NCBI GenBank assembly: GCA_038373865.1
Contig: JAXGGA010002050.1
Location: 62,001 to 126,000 of the forward strand
Direction of reading: 5' to 3'
Origin: Uloborus plumipes
Lineage: Eukaryota > Arthropoda > Arachnida > Araneae > Uloboridae
Length of the DNA stretch: 64,000 bases
The first letter of the stretch is position 1; the number at the start of each line of letters is the position of its first letter. This document shows, piece after piece, positions 11,801 to 23,800 of the stretch. The translations under genes and the position numbers were made by a program. Below the pieces are notes generated by a model that made no database searches, was not told the origin of the DNA, and was given only the letters and a program-made list of their open reading frames with translations.

Positions 11801-14800
11801 AAGGTTTCAGATGGCGTTTATTGTCACACTGAATGAAGACAAGCGTTGCGTATTAGTGTTGGGCAATCAACTGCACGTGAAAATTAACCCATTAATGCCT
11901 GACATTTTTTTTTCCAAAGATATTTTGTATAGTGGTTACAAACAGTGTTTGATGGACAGAAAAATTAATTTCAAAAAAATATTATGCAAAAAATATTTTT
12001 TTTATTAAGGAAAGAAAAATCGTCCCTTGAAAGCTACGATAGACTCCAGAGGGTACATACTTTTTTTTCTGACTACGATATAACATCGAAAAAGACATTT
12101 TATAAGAAGAAATAAAATCAGTAATTAACATAAACTGGGAAGCTGGGAATAACTTTGAAAACATAGCTTTTTTTCTCGAGATTGTGAACGATGTCATTTT
12201 TGATACAGATCATATTAAAACGGCTACAGAACACACTTTACAATGGTTATGTGCTGCAATCTGTTAAAAACGAATTGAAACAATACCAAGAAACAAATTG
12301 AACACTATTATTTGGTTGAAATGTTCATTTCGGGGACATTCAGACCCTTTTTTGGACCGTCCCTAAAAAGGGACGCGAGGGTTAAGGTTGCCTCGTTTTT
12401 AGAGGCACGGCAGGCTATGTTCACCGATCACACCCGCGCTAAAATCGACTCTGCTCTCTAGAAGCCGATGCCACTTGTTCGCGGTCCTACTTTACCTCTC
12501 GAACTTGGCGTCGAGCTGCTTCATCTGCTGCGCTTGCGCCATCTCCATGAGGCGCTGCAGGATCTCTCGCTGCTGCAGCAGGTGACCCTTGAGCAGCTCC
12601 CACTCCTCGCGCCGCTGCCGCTCCATCATCCCCGACCACTGCCGCATCTGCAGCAGCACCAGTTCGCGGATCTGCGGCTCTGCAGCCACGTCCTCGCTGC
12701 TGCAGAAGAGAGAGAGGAATAATAATAAAAGAGTTTATTACTGCCAAAATACGAAATACTGAAATATCCGTCTACATGCGTCTAGCATGAGGTGCGGTTT
12801 GGCAAGTAGCAGGAGTTTTTTTTTTTTTTTTTTTCACAAAAAGGTACTTTGTTACAGTGTCACCTGCCAAACAATTATTCAAATCACTTATGCGAATTTT
12901 AGAAATAAACAACTAAATAATGTTAACACACAGTTCAAAATTTACTCATTTTGTGTAATTACTCAACAACTTCAGAAAAGAAAGAAGACTGTAATGTAAA
13001 AATTCACAATGAAAGTGATTAATGTGAGTTTTTAAGTCCTGAAACAGAACGAGAAATTTTGTTGAGTGAATTTTGATGTAATGGATTCTTGGATTCGATG
13101 GATTATTGCACGTGGTAAAATTAAGACTACACTAAAGGAAAAGGACGTATCATCAGGCATTTGGATCTGATTTTTCACTGTCAATAAATGACACGATTCG
13201 CTTCTACCAATCACGACACAAATGTATATTATATTAAAGTTCAAAAAAGGAAATTTAATTGCTCAAAAAGAAAAAAAGAACCTCCACCCCCTACTTAGTC
13301 TAAAATCGAACTGGAAAAGCTGGTCATCTCGAGATGAGTAGTAAAACCTGCCTTAAAAATGCTCTTCACGAAATCGTGGGTTTCGTGGGATGGGGTCCTA
13401 GCGGCCAAAGAAGCTGGAAACTGCTGCACAACTGAATGAGATATTACAGTAGAAAATTCGGCAACTCGACAACCTCAGGAAGTCGACATTTAGCTTTCTA
13501 ATGGTTGCCCAAGTAGCATCAACTCATCGGATTTTTCTCGGCCGATCATCGAACTCCTCGTAAACTGATCCCGTTACGCACGATGACATCGTTCCGACCA
13601 GTATCCGAGCATGATTTTCGATGAGCTACTTTTCATCGGAAAGCGATATCCTTCCAACCAACTTTCCCGATGAAAATAAGCCGAGCATCCAAAATTGATC
13701 CTAAATTCATCGGCACGGGACTGCACTGTTCGTAAATGGCTCCAAATCTCATCGTATTTCGAGCAAAACTCATCGGATTTTGCTGCTCGGATTCTGTTTA
13801 GCCGAGAGACATATTGGAGCAATTCCCGATGAGAACTCATCGAATCCGATCATCGGCCGATGAGAATTTCATCGGGTTTCAATGAATGGCCGATCATGGG
13901 CCAATGAGATTATGCTACTAGGGTGATCCAATGCTAATTTCAACTTATGCAAACCTCTCGAACTTGACAGGACACAGGAACCTCAATAAGTCTACATCCA
14001 TTTGCTTTTTTTATCCACTTTTTACAACCAATATTCTTTCCCTTTAACCATTTCTGAGAAGTTTGATGCTTATGTGCAAGCTAGTTAATATTTTTTGGGG
14101 GAAAGATCCCTTTTTGAGAATTCAAGTTAGTACTCAGAAGATATCCACCATTCTTTGTACTGTTGGTGCAACCCAAAGGCTAGGAAAGGGTTGGAGAAAT
14201 GTACCCACACACTTGCACGCAGGGCAGCCCAGAAGAGAAACAAGACAGCACCAGCATGACACATGTCTCTCAAACAAATGTGACCAGGTGGTTTCTGTGT
14301 CACAAATGGCTCTCATATCTTTTCAAAAATTATGGATTTATTCCTAATAAAATACTCAAAACTGCCCTATTTATTAAAAAAAGGAAGAATCATACACTGA
14401 TATTAATTTCTATAACGTTGATGATAAGCACTAGTAAATAAGCAATGCAGAGAACACTACAATGATTGAAAATATGGAGCCTCAGTATGCTGACACCCGT
14501 TTAACTCGACACGTTTCCGTGGTCCCCTGGGGCGTCGAGATACCGAGCTTCCACTGCATTTTCTTAACCCATTAATGCCTGACATTTTTTCCAAAGATAT
14601 TTTGTATACTGGTTACAAACCAGGCCCGTCATTTCGGGGGGCAGGGGGGTCAATTGCCCCCCCTGACTTAGGGAAATCAATGTATTGGCATATAAGTGGG
14701 CGTGGTTTTTGCCACTTTCTGGTAAATTTTACATTGTGCATGCACCCTTTGCCCCCCCCCTGGAAAAATTCGAAATGGCGTCCCTGTTACAAATAGTGTT

Positions 14801-17800
14801 TAATAGACAGGAAAAATAATTAAAAAAATATTATGCAAAAAATATTTTTTTCTTAAGGAAAGGAAAATCGTCCCTTAAAAGTTACGATAGACCCCAGAGG
14901 GTACATACTTTTTTTACTAAAATTGTTTTCTGCCTACGATATAATATTTCAGAAGACATCTTAACAAGAAGAAGTAAAATCAGCCATTAACATAAACTGG
15001 GAAGCTGGGAATAACTTTGAAAACTAAGCTTTTTCTCTTGAGATTGCGAACGATGTCATTATTGATAAAGATCATATTAAAACGGCTACAGAACACACTT
15101 TACAATGGTTATGTGCTGCAATCTGTTAATAACGAATTGAAACAATATCGAGGTACTCATTGAACATTATTATTTGGTTAAAATGTTCATTTTGGTGAAA
15201 TTCAGACCCTTTTTTGGACCGTCGCTAAAAAGGGACGCTAGGCATTAATGGGTTAAAAAGCTACAAACTGTACACATGCAACTGAGCTCTTTGGTATTTG
15301 TTTACTTTTTGATGTTCTTCATGGTCTTGTCGATGGCCGAGCACTGCTGCTTCTGGATGACGTTTTTCTCCTTGTGCTGCTTTCTCCTCTGCGAGTCCAG
15401 CTCCTTTTGCTGCTTTCTCAGCAGCTTTTGGAAAGCCTTCTCCACTTTCAAAGTCTCTGCAGTGATGGGTTCGATTTTGAAATCATCTGAGAGGAAAAGT
15501 TTCATGTAGTCAATGAAAAGAAATGACACAAAATATTTTACCACGTAACTCTTATTTATCGCCTCTACACTGTAAAAAATATTTGTTGTTTATACAATAT
15601 AACATAGCTAATTTTATAGTAATAAACTGTAAAAAGTGCTAATTTTACAGTAATAAACAGTAAAATTGCGACTTTTACAGTAATAAACAGTAAAACTGCT
15701 AATTTTACAGTACTAAATTGTAAAATTGCTTGTTTTTGCAGCAATAAATTGTAAAATTGCTAGTTTATTGTTTAGTACTGCGTATTTTTCAGTTTTATAT
15801 TGGAACCTCAGCTGCCAGTATTATACTGTAGCAACAACAGCTAGTCTTTGCAGTGTACTGAAATAGTTTTCAATAGATATCGTCGTTTTGGAAGAATAAC
15901 GCTGCAACTCAAAAAAAATCGAAAAATGACATTTTTATATCATTTTGTTCAGAAAAAATCGCTCTTTATGATGAACAAGGTTACAACTCAAAAGTGTCAA
16001 AAATATCCGCTAAGGAGCAATTTTTGGAGAACACTGATGTAACTCAAACTACCTTCACTCTTTTTAAAATTACGTCATTAGTTAAGATGCCATTGAAGTC
16101 AATCATGCTATATTAGAAAAGATATTAAAATGCGGTTTTTTTAATGCTAGTTTCATTAAAATAGTCGCAACAGTTTTGAGCACACGCGCGATAGAAGTTT
16201 CTGAAAAGTTAAAAATTGCTCTCCTGAAAAATGGGCTTTTTTGAGTTGCAGCGTTATTCTTCCAAAGCGACGATATGAGCTTTTGCTTCGGTCATATGCT
16301 TGTGACTTGCAGTATTTTTCAGGTATTCTGCTTAAAAATTGTTTGATTCTCTTTTGTTACCACCGGTGTGCTGTTTCACTTTATTTATTGTTTTGAACGA
16401 ATAGTGTGTTTTATTTTTCTTTTAACATCTGCATTTTCTTTGATTCTGCTAGTGTTGTTGTGAAAAGATTTGACGGACAATTGGCCCTAATGATGTCATA
16501 TTTTGCTGAACTGTACTCTGGAGGGAAAAAAATGAATATCAGGGAATGCAATACCCTTAATGCAATACACCGCCAACTCGTTCATTTCGATCTATGAACT
16601 GCAGTTTCTTGCTTATTATGAAGCTCGAAACTACAGTCCATGGATCGAAATGAACGAGTTGGCGGTGTATTGCATGTTCCTGCCTTAGCCCTTGCTTAGG
16701 TTCGGTTACTCACTGCTTTATACTCCCTTAATGTTTGATCTCTTCCCTCGTGTTGAGAAATAGATAAATTCCTAAATTGTAACTATTGACCGCTGCCCAA
16801 CCGATGCAAACGTACATCAAACTTCATTATACACAAATAAATGGAAACTCAATAAAAAAAATATTAGTTGGTGGAAATTATTTAAATTGATAATCTTAAA
16901 TAAAGAGTTCCAGACATGATTTGTACCATTTTCGCTGGAATGACCCATATGCTATCTAGAGTGTAGAAGGAGCTTGATTACCGTGCAGACATTTGTCGTG
17001 TCACCGGTAGAGAATATATTGAATATCTTTAAAAACTTGAGTAAATGTAGTTTTTAGGTAAATTTAAATTTTCTAATTATACTAATTAAAACGTTCACAA
17101 TCGTGTCTTCTTTTTGTCCCATTTAATATGAAACACCCTATATATTCATTAGCATTAAAGATGTAACATAGTATGTGTGTCCAAGTTATTTCTCGTCACC
17201 CTGTAAACCCAAATGGAACTCGATTCGGGCCAAATCTGTTTCGAACGCCTGTGAGTCACCTTTCTTGTCCTCGTCCTTCTTGGTGATGGACGAGTACAAG
17301 ATATGTCACTAGGACCTGGTGATCCTAGATCCCTGATTGATCACCCTTTATTGCCTATAGTCATCTATTTTGACAATACTTGACTTTTACAAACAGCGTG
17401 ATAAGAATTCTGCGTCTTATTCTAAAACCAAATGTGTGGAACTCGATTAAAGCTAACACGTAAAAAATCAGGAAACTTTTATGGTAAATACTACTGCAAA
17501 ATGTAGCGTTTACAGTACATAAAATTTTTACAGTAAATTGTACAAACGGGTTACAGCGGCAATGGACACATCATGTGACTTACTGTTGGAACTGTAACTA
17601 TTGTTAACTGCAAAGCCTTACACTTTATTATGTACTTGGAATTTGTAAAGCCTTGCAGTTTATTTTATACTATTTGGAGTTCGTATTTGGCATTGTTGTA
17701 GTTTTAAATTTTTGTTTTTGATGGAATGCTGAGTAGAGTTACAAGTTCATTTTGATGTTAGTTATCCGTAGTTTGTAGATGGTGCGTTACCTGCATAGTT

Positions 17801-20800
17801 TCTGAGTTATGTTTAATAAATTGCTATTTTAATACATGAGTTTTAATTGATACGGATTTCGATTCTGAGTTTGGTTTTAATCGGCTTCCAACACTTACTG
17901 TGTAAGCATTTATTACCCCATTTCAGAGGCACAACCAGCATTTTAAACTGGGAGGGGCTAAGTGGCTGTCCTTCGGAAAATTTTCGAATCTGAAGTCCTA
18001 GAGGAAAAAAAGCATTAATTTTTCGTTAAAATAAGAAGGGGTTTGGGGGCTAGATCTCGGCAAATTTCCAAAGATTCATTTCGGAAAACGCATTTCAAGC
18101 AGTTTGGTTTTATTAAGGAGGTTCATCTTCATGCTTCTGGGAGGGACTTAAGCTCTTTGCCTCCTCCCGTCGGGTGCGCTTTTTAACTCGCGCCTTTTCT
18201 ACAGTAAAATTTTACAGTGAAATGGGATTTTACAGTAAAAGTAACTGGCAACACGGATGCCAGTCACTTTTAATGTAAAATTTCAGAAGAATTTTCAACA
18301 GTGAAATTTGTTTCGGAAGCCTGTGAATCACCTTTCTTGTCCTCGTCCTTCTTGGTGAACTGCAATTTATATTGTGATAAATTACAATGTAGTGAAATAA
18401 TGCTGCAGACGACAAATTTAGAATGGTTTTCTATAAATGTTGCCTCTTTTTCGGCCTCATAAGGTCAAAGGATTATTTCATCCTTTCATAAAGAATGTCG
18501 CATTGCCAAAAAATTCGCTAAACTCACGAGCAAGGCACGCGTCAATATCTCCCTTCTCTACCTATTTTATGGAATGGACTCGTTTTCTCGTTTGATTGAC
18601 GAGTGCCATCTCTTCAAGGTAATATACGTAATATATTCATCGGGGGCACTACTTGAAAAAAAATGAAAAACCACAAACGAACTTACTTTTCATAATATTT
18701 TAGCATCATTAAACCGTTTTCCACTGAATTGTTTTTTTTTAATTTTAGGTTAGAACTATGCGTTCTCAAGACGAGGACGCTGCCCGTCTAGAGCATTGAA
18801 AGAGCGAAGTGCTGCGAATAAGAAAATTTTTTCTTGAATCTAAGGATCATATGAAACTAAAAATCACGACTTGTAGCTTTTTACTCCCTGTCTTTTTACT
18901 CTAAAAAAAAAAGAAATTCTCCGACCCTAAAAAATCGCATATTTCAAGCTTCTCTGAGGGAAGGAAAGAAATGTTGGATGATGCTGACAGCTGTTGAGTA
19001 AAAAGACAACTATAAGGGCTTTGTAAAAAATCAATAGTTTTTTTGCAGAGAGCTGTACATTTTCAGGAAAAAAAATGTTAAAAATACGTTCTCAAGGCGA
19101 GAACGGTGCCCCTGAAAGATGTAATGTAGCATGTGTGTCCAAGTTATTTCTTGTCACCCTGTAATACCAAATGGAACTGGATTCGGGCCAAATCTGTTTT
19201 GAACTGGCTATTAGATAGTCACCTTTCTTGTCCTCGTCCTTCTTGGTGATGGAGTTGGTGGCTCCCAGCTGCAGGTCCTTGGTCTGGATGTCCGCCTCCT
19301 CGATGCCCATGGCCCGCATCTGGGCGAGCCGCTTCTCCTGGGCCGACAGGAAGGCCCTGGGGTCCGACAGGGCATCCATCAAGTCTGGACGAAAGAATCG
19401 AACGGATTTAGAGAAAAATAACAGTCAATTGCAAAATAAGAAATGAAACAAGTAAAATATAATCAAAGGTATAAATTAAATACCACCTACATTAGTTTTT
19501 TAGAACCATCCCTAATTACAGATTGTTTTCGTGAAACTTTTGTAAGTGTCCAACACTGATAGAATTTAAATTTTTCGCAATTTTTAATCAGCTTTATCTC
19601 TTTAGTAAGATTTCTTTTTCAAATTATTCATTTTTTAAAAAATTGGCTTCATATCTTTTTAAATGTGTGTAATTGACTTCCTGGCTGAAATTAATACGCG
19701 AAATTCTCTACGATATCAAATTTAAATGACATATTTTCTGAAACGACCATAAAAGAAGATCTTTACAAAAGATAAAAACGCCCTTAAAGAATAAAGACTA
19801 TTGATAGGGATGTGGTCAAGTGATAAATTTAGTCTAAAATAATAAAATGAAAGCCGAACACAATTTGCCTGCCATTTTTAACCGTGAATTGCTTTTGGAA
19901 AGAAGGATGGGCTCAATCGAAGGACTCACCTCCCAGTCCGTCTGGTACGTATATCTTCAATTCGATGCTGATGAACAGCATAGCCAGTGACATGTGAAAA
20001 TTCCCTTCCGTTCGCAACGACACGTGACGGTAGCCTGGAACGACACAGAATCAGCTCCATTTTTCAAGCATATATTCAAAAAAAGATAAAAGCACTTAAT
20101 TATTATTTCAAATTTAACAAAGATTGTACCAGAAAAGCTTTAATGAAGCAGGGACGGATACAAGGGAGCGGCGATGAGGGTGATCGCCCTTTAAGCACTC
20201 TTCACTTGTAACTTTCCAATACTGAAGTTCAAAAAACGTCATTTTAGACCAGTTTCAATGGTATTATGTGAATGATGTTTGGGGCTCTCCTTAGGAAATG
20301 TTTCGTAATTGAAGCTCGAAAACTTTGATCAATATTTGCTAATCAGTACACATGGTAAAAAGCAAGTAATAAAAATCAATCAATGAAATTCTAATTGTAT
20401 CCACCCTTGTGATGGAGGCGGTTTTAGATAAAGTTTCTTCGTGATTGACGAAGACATGCGGGTTATCGTAGTGCAATAAAAAGGGGCACTGTTGCGAATT
20501 GGCAAATATTTTGAGTTTTACTCATTCCGTTCATGTAGTAGAAATGATTTCTTATTCTTTGTTCTTCATTCCGTGAGGGAGCACTTGGAAAAATCCTCTC
20601 TGGATATGATCCAAGCCTATAGACCCACTCGGTAAAGTGGTACCCCAATTATTGAGCTCTGCGCATGACTTTTGAAATTAATTATTACAGTACCATTTTA
20701 AGTTTCAGTGCTATTTTCAACTACCAGTGTAGTTTTTTGGTAATAAAAATTTTCCAAAAAAATCTATGGATGCTTAAATTCTCGTGAGGAAAATTTGAAA

Positions 20801-23800
20801 ATCCTAATAAGAAGACCTAAACCGAAAAGAAAAATTAGATATTAGCTATGTCTTCTAATTAGCATTTGAAAAGCATGAAAAAATCTTGAGTTAATTTCAT
20901 GTCATTGGACAAATTGGGACTTACTACAGTGCCTGATAAACTTTTTAAGCGAGTGCGTAACACTCAACCATCCCGCCCGCATGACTGCCAATTCTGGCAA
21001 TACGACCGGATATACGTATGGACGAATAAGAGCGATATAATCAGCTATCCGTTTTTAATAAAATGGTAAAGTAAAATTATTTAAAAAAAAAATTACTTTC
21101 AGATGTAATATTGTTTTGCTCTTTAAGGTGTAAATAAGTTAGCCATCTCTTTCTTTGATATTTTTTACAGGGTTAAGTGAATTTTGAACATTTTAACTAA
21201 AAAAACAGGGGGAGGCGCTTTTACAGCTTATGCTAGTATTTGATGACATCTTAAGTACCGTAAAATGGGGTGTATAGGAACAGCGGGGTCAATCGGAACA
21301 AAACTTCCCGACCGTACAAAGAAATCTTTCATAAATATACCATTGGGTATTTTTCGCCATGAATTTTTTTTAGAAAGATAAGATCATAGGAAATAGGAAA
21401 AAATTACTTTTGTCAATCTAGCAATACTACTGGCTTCTAAGGAGGGCTGCACGTGGAATGCTAGAAAACATCACATTTTCATAGACTGCAAAACTTCATA
21501 TGCAAGAATAAACCTTCTTATATTTAAAAACTAAGATTGGTATGTTTTAATTATACATGTATCTGAACAACAGAATACCACATTAGAATTTACAATTTTT
21601 ATAAATTGTGTCATAATAATGAAGCATTCTAAAAAATGCCGTAGGAAAAAAATTCTTGGGGTGAATCGGAACACTTAGTTCTGTTGTTCCAATTCAAACT
21701 TACTTGAAGGAAACTGTTTGAAAAATCAAGATTCTAACCCTAATTCTTCTAATCAAGACAAGGACAAGGATTTATTACTGTTTATCCCTTCTCGTGAGCA
21801 ACTAGATCTTAGAATGACAAAAAGTTGCAGATTTCAAAAGATTTTTTATCTAGGAGACTTCTTTTTACTTAAAATACGAGATGGAAAGTCACATAGACTT
21901 TATGTAGTAAAAGTCCAGCACACAGACAGTGATGAATAAGAGAAAAAATCTTTCAGGAAAATCCCCGAAAACCAGAGATTTCAAGAAACTAAACAAAATG
22001 CAGAGTTCATCCCAGGAGATGTTATGAAAAAACTTAAGCCAAGTCACAATTGCTGTTTTAACGACAAGTACATATTTGTGGACGACATGAGGGACTTCCA
22101 TTCATGTCAAATCTTTGTATTTCAATTCAAAAGCATTTCTTAAAATTACTTTTCATTTTTCATAAGTTCAAAATTATTTTGAATTTTAACAAATTATAAA
22201 CGTTTACTGGTATTGAAATTATACATTTCTTTGACAGTACTTATCTGTTCTTATTCTCCCCCATCAATATTACTTATGTGAGTGAAAATTATTACAGGTT
22301 AAATTGAAAAAAAATAAACATTTTAACATGTGTTCCGATTGACCCCTATCAGCGGGGTGATTCGGAACACCCATAATTTCCTATATATTTTAATAATAAT
22401 TGTTCAAAATGTTTTGTCTTTGCTTGGAATATCAAAAGTAAAGCAAGACCGAAGTTTTTACTCAAAAAATCAAATTGAAAAAAAATCTTTTAACTGCTTT
22501 TTTTACAATCAAAGCTGAAAAGTGTTCCGATTCACCCCATTTTACGGTACTTTATAGACCTGGACGGAGTCAAACTTGAAAACTATGTCATCATTTCCCA
22601 ATTTATGTACAAGGAAAATAGAACGTAATGTATCAAAACCAAAAATAAACATTCCAAAGTTAAACGAGGGGCTCTTACCTGCCTGCAGGCCGTCAAGTGG
22701 CAATATTCTCTGACCAAGCATTTTGCTGTTTTCATCATACACAGCAATCCGTATGACAGCCAAGTCTGGTAATACGACCTGAAATACAGTTCTATGGATT
22801 AAAACGATTGATCATTTTACTTGCTTTGTAGTTCAAGTACACAGATAGGATAATATGGTAGTGCGATGCAAGATAAACAGTATCGCATTTACTTTTTTAG
22901 AATTTAGATGGTAGATGTATTCGTTGATTGGTAAGAAAACAAGTACCGTAAAGTCGGGTTACTTGGACCCACAAGGAGGTTACTTGAGCCCACAGTAAAA
23001 TGATAAAATCTGGGTTTGGTACTAGCATTAGAGACTGCAGAGTGCTTCTACCTAGAGGAGAAACGAGGAACCACGTGCAAGTCTTCAACTAATAAGCACC
23101 AAACCTAGATTTTATCATTTTACTGTAATGGGCTCAAGTAACCCCTTAGGGTCCAAGTAACCCGACTTTACGGTACGAGAGGCTCTACTGATCAAATCAA
23201 AACGTTAACACAGATATTCATTCATTGTTAATCAAGTGCTTATTGTTTGAAGATTATTCAAATCTAATTTTAGTGCATGGTATAACTAGGCCTCATCATT
23301 TCAAAGTAAGCGACATTTTTTTTGTTATGCTTTAATGGTGGAACATACTGTCTGACCTCGAAAGGCACGCCTGGCACCGTTGAACAGTTCTATTTCAAAA
23401 AGGGGTGACAGCTTAAGATAATGCACCATGGTAGCATTTCTGCTTAGTCCGATATTTTATGTTTCTGGAACTGATATGCAAGGGGAATAAATTAAAAAAG
23501 AAGAAACATTCATCGCAAATCATCGCGTCAAATAAAGTAACCAAACGAAAAACAAAGCAAAATCTCCTCACATTCTTTTTCTCTTTTACTACCATTACCC
23601 CTATTTTGACAAAATCAGTACCCAGGTAGCACAAAAAAGTTTAAACGTTTTATAAACGTTTTAATCCGTTGTCACAACGTTAATAACCATTTTACATCCT
23701 TTAAAAACGAAGTGTGCTACTTGGGTAGAGACCTGAGGCATGTACAAATGCGCCAGAGGTAGCCGGAAAAAATACCAAACCGTAATAGGACGGCACAAAA

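Larger units (their letters stand above)
9254..12495 (-). other. Intron with piggyBac-like MITEs and foldback relatives
   Basis: Contains MITE-B (9398-9913), a relative of the 2883-3476 foldback (10384-10850) interrupted by a GC-rich inverted-repeat insert (10420-10595), and MITE-A (11888-12381). The stretch 10870-11880 carries short open frames that resemble no family I know and show no splice-framed continuity with the gene. Confidence 0.6.
12700..15305 (-). other. Intron with two MITE-type insertions
   Basis: Holds a CCCAAGTAGCA-ended element (13508-13923) and MITE-A copy 3 with a nested hAT-like insert (14568-15252). Apart from a poly-T run near 12816-12835, the stretches 12740-13500 and 13930-14560 show nothing I can name. 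Confidence 0.6.
15487..19222 (-). other. Intron with exon-end duplications and MITEs
   Basis: Contains an ACACTGTAAAAA-ended MITE (15567-15857), foldbacks at 15876-16275 and 16559-16674, and partial duplications of the neighbouring exon's donor end (17161-17290 and 18300-18357). The stretch 16700-17150 shows no recognisable element. Confidence 0.6.

Noticed and set aside
15302..15305. In-frame TAA after KNIKK as the natural end of the protein
   Set aside because: It lies within a GTAAAC donor, and four further downstream exons continue the PLC-beta coiled coil in matching phase.
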